A stretch of DNA of 64,000 bases from Frankia casuarinae (GCF_000013345.1 NC_007777.1:2976001-3040000), one strand, 5' to 3'. Positions 46,343-56,111 are shown, counted from the stretch's first letter. Program-made: numbers and translations. The notes: a model not told the origin generated them from the letters alone.

Positions 46343-47122
46343 TCAACTGCGCACGTGCAGCCCGAAACCCGTGCGGCCCGCGGGCTCCAGTCCCTTCTTC
46401 AGGTGCAGCGAGGGGATCTCGTAGTCACCGAAGTTCTGTGGTCGGAACGCGATCGGCTCGGTCGACTCCAGGGTGAGCAGGCGCTGCTCCCAGGCTTTGG
46501 CGACGTTCGGGTAGTCCTCGCCGGTCATCTGGTCGGTGCCGTACAGCACGAACGGCGGCAGTACCTCGATGCCCGGGTAGTAGAGGATGCCGTGGTGGAT
46601 CGGGAACAGAAGATCGTCGATGGGGCCGTTGATCCCGCGCGCGGCGTAGTGCGCCTCGGGCCCGCCGGCGGTCACCGACAGCAGGGCCTTCCTTCCCGCG
46701 AGGGTGCCTTCGCCGAAGCGCTCGCCGTATTTGGTGTCGCTGTGCTCGCCGACGCCGTACGCGAAGTGGAAGGTGAACACCCGGTCCACCCAGCCTTTGA
46801 GGATCGCGGGCATCGTGTACCACCACAGCGGGAACTGGAAGATGATCGTGTCCGCCCACCACAGTTTCTCCTGCTCGGCGAGGACATCCGGAGTGAGCGT
46901 CCCGGCGTCGAAGGCCCGGCCCGAGTCCAGAGCGACCTTCAGCGGGCGTGAGGCGTCGGGACCGTAGTCCGCGGCGTCCACGACCGCCTTCCAGTTCATC
47001 GCGTACAGATCGCTCACCCGTACCTCGTGCCCGGCGGTCGCCAAGGTGGACACTGCGAGGTCCTTCAACGAGCCGTTGAGTGACTTCGGCTCCGGATGCG
47101 CGTAGACGATCAGCGTCTTCAT
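46343..47122 (-). CDS. NAD(P)H-quinone oxidoreductase (flavodoxin-2 family)
   Basis: 259 aa, similar to NQO1/MdaB-type FAD enzymes that reduce quinones by two electrons. AHPEPKSLNGSL at residues 8-19 binds FAD; WADTIIFQFPLWWYTMPAIL and GWVDRVFTFHFAYG are the central family motif. It diverges from the XRE regulator, which overlaps its start and probably controlled it. Confidence 0.9.
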   Translation of the reverse strand: MKTLIVYAHPEPKSLNGSLKDLAVSTLATAGHEVRVSDLYAMNWKAVVDAADYGPDASRPLKVALDSGRAFDAGTLTPDVLAEQEKLWWADTIIFQFPLWWYTMPAILKGWVDRVFTFHFAYGVGEHSDTKYGERFGEGTLAGRKALLSVTAGGPEAHYAARGINGPIDDLLFPIHHGILYYPGIEVLPPFVLYGTDQMTGEDYPNVAKAWEQRLLTLESTEPIAFRPQNFGDYEIPSLHLKKGLEPAGRTGFGLHVRS

Positions 47123-48182
47123 GGGAACTCCTCGGATCGGGTGCCTCCGATCCTTGGTGCCGCGGCGTCCGGCGTTCAGGGGCGCCCATTCCAGCCGCCG
47201 AGTCGAGGGACTGCGCCGCGAAGAGGTCGCGCACCTGCCCGGAGTCAGCGTCGACTACTACGTACGCCTGGAGCAGGGCCGCGCGACCCAGCCCTCCGAG
47301 CAGGTCCTCGACGCGCTCGCCCGCGTCCTCGGCCTCGACGAGACCGAACGCGGGCACCTCTACCGACTCGCCCGGCAGCGCCGCCGGCGCGCCAAGGCGC
47401 CGGGCGGGCGGATCCGGCCGGAGCTGGCGCGCGTCCTCGACCTGGTCCCCGACACACCCGCACTGATCATGAACCACCAGCTGGACGTGCTCGCGGGGAA
47501 TCGCCTCGCCGGGCTCCTCTACGGCCGGCCGATGCCCGGCCTGAACACCGCCCGGCACATCTTCCTTGAGGAGGCCGAGCGCGGCCTCTACGCGGACTGG
47601 GAGAACTGCACCCTCGACGTCGTCGGGCACCTGCGCCTGGCCGCCGGCAAGTACCCCGAGGACTCCCGCCTGGCCTCGCTCATCGGCGAGCTGGCGATGG
47701 GCAGTGAGCGCTTCCGCCGCCTCTGGGCGCGCGCGGACGTGCGCGCCCGCATGCATGGGCGCAAGGCGTACCGGCACCCGCTGGTGGGAACGCTGGAACT
47801 GCACCAGGAGAACGTCGCGCTACCGGACGAATCGGGCATGGAACTGCTGGTGCTGTCCGCGGTCCCTGGCTTCACCGCCGCCCGGCGTAAAGCCGGCACC
47901 ACCGGTCGGGTGATCTGGTTCGGGCAGGTCAGCGCGCAGTCCATCACCGTCGACTTCTTCGACTGGATCGATGGGACCGTCGGCGCGCCGATCGAACAGT
48001 TCCACTACGCCGGGACGCCTGCCGAGGACGCCGCGGACCTGCGAACCCTGGTACGGCTCATCCGCCGGGGACACCTGCATCCCGAGATCGGCGTCGTCGA
48101 GCCCTGGACACGGACGCCGAATGTCATCGAGGACCTGCGGGCGCGGCGCATCCGACGAAACGCGGTCCTCACCGTCGCCTGA
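47121..48182 (+). CDS. Chimeric ORF: MmyB-like XRE regulator fused to the end of an MDR quinone oxidoreductase
   Basis: 353 aa. Residues about 30-250 are an XRE/MmyB-like regulator (SRRVEGLRREEVA, VSVDYYVRLEQGR, then an LBD ending MELLVLSAVPG). From about 258 the sequence switches to the C-terminus of a medium-chain NADPH-quinone reductase (VIWFGQVSAQSITVDFFDW, LRTLVRLIRRGHLHPEIG, RNAVLTV). The start of the HTH domain is degraded (RSLVPRRPAFRGA). A deletion between two neighbouring genes explains it. The open frame is intact, so a protein may be made. Confidence 0.78.
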   Translation: MGTPRIGCLRSLVPRRPAFRGAHSSRRVEGLRREEVAHLPGVSVDYYVRLEQGRATQPSEQVLDALARVLGLDETERGHLYRLARQRRRRAKAPGGRIRPELARVLDLVPDTPALIMNHQLDVLAGNRLAGLLYGRPMPGLNTARHIFLEEAERGLYADWENCTLDVVGHLRLAAGKYPEDSRLASLIGELAMGSERFRRLWARADVRARMHGRKAYRHPLVGTLELHQENVALPDESGMELLVLSAVPGFTAARRKAGTTGRVIWFGQVSAQSITVDFFDWIDGTVGAPIEQFHYAGTPAEDAADLRTLVRLIRRGHLHPEIGVVEPWTRTPNVIEDLRARRIRRNAVLTVA

Positions 48183-48230
48183 CATCGCCCCAGCGCGCAA
48201 CCCCGTCGCACCATCCCGTTCAAGGAGGCA

Positions 48231-48683
48231 GTGACCGTGTCCTGGTTTGTCGACGACGCCGACGTCGCCGCGATTGTTACGCTCTGTCGTTCCCGCGCGA
48301 TCGGAGCGGGCGTCGACCCGCGGGTCCGCGCCGTCGCAACGGTCAGCGGCCCCTATCCAATGCCGACCTGGGAGACGCTGCCGCAGTTCGCCACCGACAC
48401 GCTGACGATCCGCTGCGGCGGCGCGGACGAGGCACAGCGGGTCGCCGCCGCTCTCGCGTACCCGGATCTGCCGGCATCCGTCCACCAGCCCCTGCTCGTC
48501 GTAGCTGGCGGAGCGGACACGTTGCCGACGCCGGACCAGGCCCGCCATGTGGCGGCCACCGCGCCCAGGAGAGAACTGCTGCTCGTGGCAGGCGGCGACC
48601 ACCTGCTCGGAAACAGACGATGGGCCTGGTTGAACCGCACCGCCGACTGGCTGGCCGACCAGGCAACACCCTCAGGCCGCTGA
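48231..48683 (+). pseudogene. Alpha/beta hydrolase remnant
   Basis: The C-terminal part (HQPLLVVAGGADTLPTP, LLLVAGGDHLLGN) has the acid and His region of a hydrolase. The N-terminal about 150 residues including the serine elbow are missing, and the first 20 codons look unrelated. Confidence 0.65.
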
Positions 48684-48707
48684 CCGGTCAGCAAACGATA
48701 ATGACCT

Positions 48708-49109
48708 TTACTCCGACCGCGTCATAGGTTCCACGTGCCACGTGCCACGTGCGCGTGCATCCCTCGTCGCGAGGGCCAGGTCATGTTCCTTGACGGCCAG
48801 AGCCACCAGCCCGTCGTACACGGCGCCCCCAGCGATGCCAAGGCGGCTCAACGTCGTGTGAACCTTCTGGGCGTGTGAGCCGCTCAGAGCACACGGTGCC
48901 GTAAACCGCGCGTCGAGCAGGCGCGCGGCATCCGGCCCCGACAGTCTTGCGTCGCCCGGCAGTCTGGTGAGCACCGAGTAGGTCTCCGCCAAAGCATGCC
49001 CACTCAGCGTGAGCTCCCGCCCGTCCCACCATCGCACCACGTCCACGTGATGCGTATGCGAGCGCACCACGAGGGGAACCGCGACACTCGTGTCGACCGC
49101 GGTAGTCAT
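48708..49109 (-). CDS. vapC: PIN-domain toxin (VapC family)
   Basis: 133 aa RNase of the PIN fold. Acidic residues: Asp6 (AVDTSV), Glu42 (LAETYSVL), Asp99 (VYDGLVA) and Asp117 (ATRD). Its start overlaps the antitoxin stop by 4 bp, the usual vapBC layout. Confidence 0.92.
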   Translation of the reverse strand: MTTAVDTSVAVPLVVRSHTHHVDVVRWWDGRELTLSGHALAETYSVLTRLPGDARLSGPDAARLLDARFTAPCALSGSHAQKVHTTLSRLGIAGGAVYDGLVALAVKEHDLALATRDARARGTWHVEPMTRSE

Positions 49110-49342
49110 CTGCGACCCGCGTCGATGAGGCCGAACAGGATCTCGTCATCAACAACCGTGTCGCCGGCCGCCACGAGCACGCCGTTCTCCTCCACGAGGC
49201 GCGCGGTCCTGCCGGCTGGCACGACCTGCACACCAGCGCCGTACGGCGAGATGTCCACCTTCGTACCCGGGAGCAGGCCCAGCGCGTCGCGGATGAACTT
49301 GGGCAGCACGATCCGACCTGCTTGATCGACGACAGCTTCCAT
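49106..49342 (-). CDS. vapB: AbrB/SpoVT-type antitoxin (VapB family)
   Basis: 78 aa from ATG 49342. [20 protein letters not shown] is a classical swapped-hairpin AbrB N-terminus. The C-terminal tail ([15 protein letters not shown]) should bind the toxin. A longer in-frame extension upstream lacks family similarity. Confidence 0.9.
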   Translation of the reverse strand: MEAVVDQAGRIVLPKFIRDALGLLPGTKVDISPYGAGVQVVPAGRTARLVEENGVLVAAGDTVVDDEILFGLIDAGRR

Positions 49343-49511
49343 GGGAAGGCGATACCAGTTCGATCCCATCACCATGCCTCGCAAGCCGCCGGTCCGCTGG
49401 TCGGGCAACCGTGCGGTCGACGTCGTCCCGGCCCGTGGGCCTCCTCCGCCGCACCCCGCGAAAACCATTTGAGTGATCGTCCCAAGTCGACGACGATCTG
49501 AGGCCGAGGTG

Positions 49512-50312
49512 ATGGCCGCGGTGTCGACGCTGACCGACGAAGAGGTCAAGACATTCATCGACGAGGGCTTCGTACACGTCCGACGGGCGTTCCCGAGGGC
49601 CCTGGCAGACGCATGCCGTTCGATCCTGTGGCGCATGACCGGACTCGATCCCGCCGACCCGGCGAGCTGGACCCGTCCCGTCATCCGGATCGACGGAAGC
49701 GGAGAGGAGCCCTTCCGGCAAGCCGCCAACACACCACGGCTGCGCGCCGCGCTCGATCAGCTGGTCGGACCCGGTCGGTGGCGGCCACGCACCGGTCTGG
49801 GCACGTTCCCCATCCGCTTCCCGCACCCCGACGACCCCGGTGACGCCGGCTGGCACATGGACGGCTCCTACCTGCCGGACGGCGAAACGTGGTTCTGGCT
49901 GAACATCAGATCCCGCGGCCGAGCTCTGCTGATGCTGTTCCTGTTCTCCGACGTCGGCCCCGACGACGCACCAACCCGCATCAAGGCCGGATCACACCTC
50001 GACGTGCCGCCGTTTCTGGCACCCGCGGGCGAACGCGGCCGCAACGGACTGGAGCTGTGCGGACAGCTGGACGAGGCAGGCAAGCTCGACAGCCCCGACC
50101 GCCCGTTGGTCCTCGCGACCGGGCAGGCCGGCGACGTCTACCTCTGCCACCCGTTCCTCATCCACGCCGCGCAACGACACCGCGGGTCCGTTCCACGCTT
50201 CCTCGCCCAGCCGCCGCTGGACCCGGAGGGCCCCCTCGACCTGAATCGCGCCGACGACTCCTACTCCCCGGTCGAACTCGCCGTCCGCCAAGGGCTGGGT
50301 GCTGCCGAATAG
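49512..50312 (+). CDS. Phytanoyl-CoA dioxygenase (PhyH)-family oxygenase
   Basis: 266 aa Fe(II)/2-oxoglutarate oxygenase. The metal triad start HMD (His115, Asp117) is in GWHMDGSY; a distal His lies in CHPFLIHAAQRHRG (213 or 218) with an Arg two turns on. No partner genes indicate the substrate. ATG 49512 follows GAGG. Confidence 0.88.
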   Translation: MAAVSTLTDEEVKTFIDEGFVHVRRAFPRALADACRSILWRMTGLDPADPASWTRPVIRIDGSGEEPFRQAANTPRLRAALDQLVGPGRWRPRTGLGTFPIRFPHPDDPGDAGWHMDGSYLPDGETWFWLNIRSRGRALLMLFLFSDVGPDDAPTRIKAGSHLDVPPFLAPAGERGRNGLELCGQLDEAGKLDSPDRPLVLATGQAGDVYLCHPFLIHAAQRHRGSVPRFLAQPPLDPEGPLDLNRADDSYSPVELAVRQGLGAAE

Positions 50313-50354
50313 GGTCCCAGACACTCGGAGTCGCCCCTCGGGTAGGTCGTCCCA

Positions 50355-50885
50355 GGCCAGGCGACGCCACGCCGGCCGATGTCGTCATCGCGGGCGACTC
50401 CGCCGGGCGGAGGCCTCGTTCTCAGCCTGCTGCACCGGCTACGTGATCACGGTGACAAGCTACCAGCTGCGGGGGTGCTCATCTCTCCCCTACTCGATCT
50501 CACCGGGTCCGGCGCCTCGTTCCAGGAGCGGGCCGATCAGGATCCAATCTTCAGCCCCGACCTCATCCGCGGCGTCGCGGAGACCTATCTGGGCGGCGCC
50601 GACCCCCGCGATCCCGCGGCGTCGCCGCTCTTCGCCTCCCAAGCGTGCCTCCCGCCACTGCTCATACAGACCGGGGGCGCCGAGATACTCCTCAGCGACT
50701 CCGAGCGTCTCGCCGCCGCGACCGCGGCCGGTACCGATGTCGTCCTGGACGTCGCCGACGAACTGCCTCACGTGTACCACGGCGCCGTTGACACCCCCGA
50801 GTCCATTGCCGCCGTCAGGCAGATCGCCGAGTTCGTTCACCGCGCGGACGAGCATCGTGGGGGCAGACCGTCTTCCACGGCCTGA
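50355..50885 (+). pseudogene. HSL-family alpha/beta hydrolase, truncated and frameshifted
   Basis: The nucleophile motif should read VVIAGDSAGGGL but one extra G (near 50402) shifts the frame inside it. The remainder (LISPLLDLTGSG, PPLLIQTGGAEILLSDS, ELPHVYHG) is the C-terminal half of a hormone-sensitive-lipase-type esterase. The oxyanion HGGG region is absent. Confidence 0.78.
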
Positions 50886-51214
50886 TCGCCCGATCAGTCG
50901 GGTCGCGTCTCTTCCGGTGCTGACGACGCGCCGCAAGTCGCGCACCCATGGTCGATCGGGAGAGAGTCGAGGCCCGAAAACGAGTCGATGACAACGACAT
51001 CGCTGAACATCCCACCCTTCCCGCACCGGCCCGGCATGCACCATCTCGACTTCCGGGTGAAGCTCGTCGGCCACGATCCACGATGGCGGCAGTTCCTGCG
51101 GGATCCATGGCTGGACTACGACGCAGTCCGAGATGCGCTGATACCAGCGTCGGCGTACCACGACACGACTACGGTGCCCGGTGCGGGCTCGGCAGTGGCC
51201 ACCGCGGCCGGCGG
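50886..51214. other. Gap with weak frames
   Basis: A plus-strand frame from 50988 (MTTTSLNIPPFPHRPG, then WRQFLRDPWLDYDAVRDAL) has some protein character but no family, and its end overlaps the NYN relic. I do not call it a gene. Confidence 0.3.
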
Positions 51215-51770
51215 TCAACTCGCCGTGTAGTCGGTGTAGTCCCGACAGGCTCCGTAGTCGTCGGCGTCGAGGTAGTGGCACCACGGAAGCTGCGAGTCGG
51301 GAAAGCGAAGTCGGCTCGTGCCTTCCAGCTCGCGACCTCCACATGAGCACCAAGATCGCGGACGGGCTCAAGCGCGGGCACGAGGTCCGTGTCGCGGCTG
51401 AACAGGACACCGACGTCGTACGCGCCCTCGCAGGCAAGGCGCACGAAATCCACGGCGAATGCGACGTCGATACCTTTTTCCTGCGCGGGCTCGGCCGGCC
51501 ATGCCTTCGGGTAGCGGAGCTGCCGGCGGACAACGACCACCCGAGGATCACGGGTCCAGCGGTCGGCCTGCCGGTCACTGGCCCTCGCGGCCTCCGGCTG
51601 GTGATCGGGGCTGGGACGGCCGCGGTAGACACGGACTGCCGCGAGCTCACCGCCGAGCGGTCGACCATTGACGATCCGCCGCGCCACGCGCACGGAATCA
51701 ACATGACCATGCTGGCCAGGTGTGCCGGAGGGCAGGAACCTGCTGCGGCAGCAACAACGCGCGGCCATCC
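51215..51770 (-). pseudogene. NYN-domain protein pseudogene (longer copy)
   Basis: It keeps RVARRIVNGRPLGGELAAV, GIDVAFAVDFVRLACEGAYD and VGVLFSRDTDLVPALE, the core NYN nuclease motifs, and ends, after a frame change, with YLDADDYGACRDYTDYT. The N-terminal FLDYQN strand is lost by frameshift. Related remnants are at 11717 and about 43310. Confidence 0.78.
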
Positions 51771-51811
51771 GCCTCGGCTCGATGAGCCAACACCCGCGCG
51801 GCCTGGTCGAG

Positions 51812-52101
51812 TCAGGTCAGGTAGATCCGAAACCCGGCGGCGGAATGGGTGAAGCCGACCGCCGCGTAGAAGGCGTGGACTTCCGACCGGTCGTTGCGGG
51901 ACAGAAGCTGAACCTTGTAGCAGTTGGCGGCGCGAGCGGTATCGAGAACGTGGGTAATAAGCGTCTCGCCGACGCCGCGGGGCGGGTCTGGGCGTCGACG
52001 ACCATGTTTTCGACGATCGCCCACGGCCGGCTGCCGTGCGTCAGGTTAGCGATGATCACTAGATCGGCGGGCAGCGCGGGCCGGATGCAGAGGCTGCTCA
52101 T
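51812..52101 (-). pseudogene. GNAT acetyltransferase, frameshifted and shortened
   Basis: MSSLCIRPALPADLVIIANL and IVENMVVDAQTRP in one frame, then RGVGETLITHVLDTARAANC, FYAAVGF in another. These are GNAT motifs with the acetyl-CoA loop interrupted by the frameshift, and about 40 residues before motif A are deleted. Confidence 0.75.
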
Positions 52102-52196
52102 GACACCGATCGTGCAGCCGGCTCGCCGCACCGATCAAGGCCGCTGCTCGGCCGCTCGCAACGACGGAACGTCAGCCCAGAATCGCGAGGAGCGTC

Positions 52197-52679
52197 TCAG
52201 ATCGGTTCGACGACGATGTCAGCGCGGTCAAGTGTGGCGGTGTAGGCGCCTATGTCGTCTGGGTCGCTGGTGAGGATCTGGGCCGGACCGTGAAGAGCAG
52301 CCGCGATGACGACCAGGGCGTCGATGACGTCCGGCCGCTTCTTCGGGGGAAGACTGGCCTCGGCGAGCATGGCCCCCGCCCGTTTGTACGAGTCGAGGGT
52401 GAAGGTTCTCGCGCAGGCGACGCAGCCGGCGGTGCTCGACATGCCGCGCATAGGGGAAGCGCTCTCCCGAGTCTGGGGCACGGTGCAGTCCTTCAGGTAC
52501 TGGCTGAAGGCATGTACCGTCTTCGGGTCCGGTCGCCACGCCTGGGCAAGGACCGGTCCGATGACGACCGGCCGGTGCGGAGCCGCGCGTAAGCCGTGGT
52601 GGAGCAGCCGCGCCGCCGAGCTGTCTCGCAGGAGCGCCACGAGCATCCCGGCGTCATAGACGACAGTACGCGCGATCAT
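52197..52679 (-). CDS. PIN-domain toxin, second TA pair
   Basis: 160 aa. Asp9 (VVYDAGML), RPDVIDALVV (Asp117, Asp120) and LTSDPDDI (Asp139) form the acidic PIN cluster. It overlaps the upstream gene by 4 bp. It is distinct from the VapC at 48708. Confidence 0.85.
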   Translation of the reverse strand: MIARTVVYDAGMLVALLRDSSAARLLHHGLRAAPHRPVVIGPVLAQAWRPDPKTVHAFSQYLKDCTVPQTRESASPMRGMSSTAGCVACARTFTLDSYKRAGAMLAEASLPPKKRPDVIDALVVIAAALHGPAQILTSDPDDIGAYTATLDRADIVVEPI

Positions 52680-52987
52680 GCGACGCTCGCGGCGTCCGAT
52701 CCAAGCGCGCTGTTCAGGACCCGGCGGACGAGCGCCTGCTCGTCCAGGGTCAGGGCGTCGAACGAAGGCAGGTCCGTCTCAGGGACGCCGCCAGCCTGCT
52801 CAAGGGCTGCCTGGTTGCGCGCGTCGAGTGCCGCGAAGGTCGCCGTAGCGGCATCGTCGCGCGCCATCTGCGCGACGGCCGCCGCGATCATGTAAGCGGA
52901 CACATCCATGCCTGCCGCCTCGGCGTGCATCCTGACCGCGGCCTGGACGTCCGAGGACGTCGAGATCGTGAACCGAATGTTTGGCAT
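52676..52987 (-). CDS. Antitoxin of the second PIN pair
   Basis: 103 aa. An N-terminal RHH-like segment (NIRFTISTSSDVQAAVRMHA) and a Leu/Ala-rich C-terminal arm. The 17-bp palindrome upstream is its probable operator. Confidence 0.8.
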   Translation of the reverse strand: MPNIRFTISTSSDVQAAVRMHAEAAGMDVSAYMIAAAVAQMARDDAATATFAALDARNQAALEQAGGVPETDLPSFDALTLDEQALVRRVLNSALGSDAASVA

Positions 52988-53001
52988 GCCGGTATCGTAA
53001 C

Positions 53002-53018
53002 ACAGCGTATTACGCTGT
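53002..53018. promoter_or_regulatory. 17-bp perfect palindrome, putative TA operator
   Basis: ACAGCGTA-T-TACGCTGT, 15 bp before the antitoxin ATG. Position and symmetry fit autorepression. Confidence 0.7.
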
Positions 53019-53123
53019 CGTAGTGATCAGGCCACGGGCCGCGATCAGCCAACGACCGGCGCCCGGGCTGAAGCAGGCGGCCGGCTCTGGGCTCCGCCTA
53101 CCGGTCGTTCCTTGTTTGTCCGA

Positions 53124-53217
53124 TTTGCCGATCAAGGACCATCCCCACCAGGAGCGCCAACGCATCGGACGTGATGAGGGCGTCCGCCTCTGGATCGCCG
53201 GACAGGTGCAGGCCCAT
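53124..53217 (-). other. HhH-GPD 5'-end mimic F (att-like site beside recombinase 3)
   Basis: Reads MGLHLSGDPEADALI, then LALLVGMVLDRQIGQ from the ATG at 53217. The distal arm GTTCCTTGTTTGTCCGATTTG matches A, B and G. It is identical to A from 53181 on but differs nearer the core. Confidence 0.75.
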
Positions 53218-53242
53218 GCCCGTCAGGGTATCCACGACGAAT

Positions 53243-53272
53243 ACCCCGCCGGACTGGTGCGTCCGGCGGGGT
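53243..53272 (-). terminator. Recombinase 3 terminator hairpin
   Basis: Identical to the hairpin at 14720-14749 (offset 38523 bp). Confidence 0.7.
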
Positions 53273-53278
53273 GGGGCG

Positions 53279-54320
53279 TCAGGGACGCCAGACCACTTCC
53301 ACCCGTTCGGGGTCGAAGCGGTTCGTTGGGCCGTCAGCCGCCTTCAGTACGACGGCCTCGATGACGGTACTAATGATCTCCCAGCGCTGCTCCAGCTCCA
53401 AAGAGGGCCAGCCCTCGGCCAGGTTCGTGACCTTGGGGCCGGTGTGGGCGCGTAGCCACTCGGCCTGCTCCGCCCTCAGGTGCAGGATGGATTGCTCCTG
53501 CTCGCGCACACGGGGGAAGACGTACGGGCCGGGCAGCTCGTCCCGGTCATAGGCACCCATGAGTTTCGCGATCTTGGCCTCCGCCTTGGCCAACTCGCCC
53601 GCCCTTGGCCACCTGCCCACCTCGGCCTCGACGTCGCGGCCTGCCAGGTAGGCCAGGACCAGCTCGGAGACAAGGTCATCAACATGGCGGCCTGTGACGC
53701 CGACCTTGCCGCACCCGCCCGCGGTGACGGCCTTGCAGGCGTAGTGGTGCTTGCCCCACCGCCGGTCGTAGCCGCCCATCAGGTGGCGGCCGCGGAACCC
53801 GCAGCAGATGATCCCGGACAGCAGATACTTCCGTCCGCCGATGTGGACGTGCTTGGAAACCCGGCTGGGGTCGCGGAGCTTCGCCACCACCGCCTCCCAG
53901 ACATCCAGGTCCAGGATGGGCTGCTGCTGGCCCTTGACCGGCTGGCCGTCCGCGTCCACCACGTAGCGCTTCTCCAGCGGGACGGAGGTCGGGCCGTACA
54001 CCCGGTAGCCGACGATGCGCGGGGACAGGTAGATGTTGCGCAGGACGGGTTTTTGCCACTTCTTGCCCATGGCGCTGGCGATGCCAAGATCGTTCCACTG
54101 GCGACAGATGGTGTGGAGGCCGACGCCGGCCAAGATCTGATCCGCCCCCGCGACCAGGAGCGCCGCCGCCGGTTCGTCCTTGGTTTCCTTGTCGGCCAGC
54201 CAGCCGAAGGCACGGTTGCCCCCGACGGTAATGCCGGCCTGGGCCATGGCGAGGTGCTTGCGCCGAACCCGCTTGGAGGTGTCCAGGGACTGCCGCGCCT
54301 TGAGGGTGACGACGATCCGG
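53279..54320 (-). pseudogene. Large serine recombinase 3, truncated copy of recombinase 1
   Basis: Its visible coding part matches the last about 347 residues of recombinase 1, with the same C-to-R change in the zinc ribbon. The match ends abruptly at 54320, inside the catalytic domain (RIVVTLKARQ), where an IS66-type transposase remnant begins. No catalytic serine, so inactive. An apparent longer frame to 54625 is chimeric. Confidence 0.88.
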
Positions 54321-55706
54321 CAGGCGGGGACGGGGAGGCCGGGGGCCGGCAGGTCCGGCCGGCCTCGGAGCGGGTCCGTTCGAAGGACAGGAAGCCGGGC
54401 GGGCAGCCGGGTCACCCGGGTGCCGGGCTGCCCCGGGGACCCGGCCCCGGACCGCCGGTTACGGGCGGACGAGCCGACCGGGTGCTCGTCGTGCGAGGCG
54501 GGCCTGGCCGGTGGGCAGGTGCTGGCGGACATGTGGACGCAGGTACGCGACGTGCCCGAGCCGCGGGTCGAGACGACCGAGTGGGCGCTGCCGCGCAGGC
54601 GGTGTGGCTGCTGCGGGAAGATCACGGCGGCGAGGGTGCCGGACGTGCCGTGGGCGACGGCGGGCTCGGTGTGCTACGGGCCGCTGATCGGCGGCGCGGT
54701 GGTGCTGCTGGGCAACGAGGGCAACGTCCCGCTCGCGCGGACCGCGCTGGTCCTCAACGGGATGTACGGCACGGCGGTCTCGACCGGCTTCGTCGCGCGG
54801 ACCCTGCAACGCGCCGCCGAGGCGCTCGCGGCCCGTGGCTACGACGAGAAGATGAAGGCGGCGCTGCGCGCCGAGCCGGTGCTGTGCGGTGACGAGTCCC
54901 TGGTCAACGTCCTGCGCAGGGACCTCGACGAGGCCACCGGCAGGCCGACCGAGGGCGCCCCGCACCTGCTGGCGCTGCGGACCCCGTGGCCCGGGCTGGT
55001 CTGATACGCGGCGATCCCCTCCCGCTCGTCGGAGGCGATCGACGCCACCGGGGTCCTCGACGGCTACACCGGCTACCTCACCCGCGACGACTACGCCGGC
55101 TGGCACCAGTACGACACCCAGGTCGCCGGCGTGCAGCTCCGTTGCCAGCACCTCATCCGAGCTCTGCGGGCGGTGCTGATGCTCGCGCCGAACATCCAGA
55201 AGTGGGCCGGCCAGCTCATCGAGCTGTTCCGCGAGGCGAACGGCCTGGTCGTCGCCGCCCGAGCTGCCGGGTGCACCCGCCTCGACCAGGACGTGATCGA
55301 CGGGCTGCGGGCCCGGTTCGACCGGGACGTCGAGGTCGGCCGGCTGGCGAACATGTCCCGGCCCTGGAAGGACGGCAAGAACCATCCCGGCCTGGTCCTG
55401 GCCCGCCGGCTCGCCGCGAAGGCCGACCAGGTCTGGCTCTTCCTCACCGACTTCAAGATCCCTTGGACGAACAACGCCGCCGAGCAGTCGATCAGGCTTC
55501 CCAAACGGCACCAGGCCGTCTCGGGCTACTGGCACACCCCGACGACCCTCGCCGGGTACCTGCGCGTGCGCTCCTACCTGGTCTCCACCCGCGACCATGG
55601 CATCCGCCCGATCGACGCGATCAGGATGCTGCTCGCCAGCCGGCCCTGGCTACCCACCCCCCGGGCCGCTCTCGCCGAACCGGACGGCCTCGCGGTCGCT
55701 ACCTAA
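54321..55706 (+). pseudogene. IS66-family transposase remnant (different from the 1.9-kb IS66)
   Basis: It contains the zinc region (RRRCGCCGKITAARVP), GPLIGGAVVLLGNEGNVPL, LCGDESLVNV, IPSRSSEAIDATGVL and the C-terminal PWTNNAAEQSIRLPKRHQ. A TGA at 55002-55004 interrupts the frame, and the N-terminus is missing at the junction with recombinase 3. It has divergent sequence from the copies at 3612 and 20004. Confidence 0.85.
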
Positions 55707-55724
55707 ATCAACATCAACACAGAG

Positions 55725-55936
55725 GTGCTGGGACCGTCACCTCTGAATGGACACTGCCAGGCGTACGCCTTGTCGTCAAACAGCGGGTTTCCGTTGTTAA
55801 ACGCCAGATACCAGCCTTGCGCGTAATACAAAACTTTCTGCAGCTTCAGCGGAGTGATGACCCCGCGTTCGCCCTGATCTTGGCTGGCACGCTCAATAAA
55901 GGCGTTTGCGATATTCCGTGCTTCCATCTTTGCCAT
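55725..55936 (-). pseudogene. Panacea (SocA-like/DUF4065) antitoxin domain, truncated
   Basis: The N-terminal 70 residues (ARNIANAFIERASQDQGE, then TPLKLQKVLYYAQGWYLAF) are diagnostic of the Panacea antitoxin domain. The rest was removed by the adjacent IS66 remnant. AT-richer than its surroundings. No toxin is seen. Confidence 0.78.
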
Positions 55937-56111
55937 TGTTACTTATTGTAACAGCGAATTTTACCCCCCCATAGGAGTTATTGCAAACATAAGAGAAACG
56001 CCGACGCGGGCGAAGGGCTGAGCCAGAGGCGTTATTATTCCATTGGACCGGTCGCGCCCTTCCGCGACAATGAGTGACCACAGAGATGCGAGCCGTCTAA
56101 ATTCATAACTT

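Noticed and set aside
54180-54892. Long plus-strand frames joining recombinase antisense to IS66-like sequence
   Set aside because: They cross the sharp junction at 54320 and are partly antisense of the recombinase.
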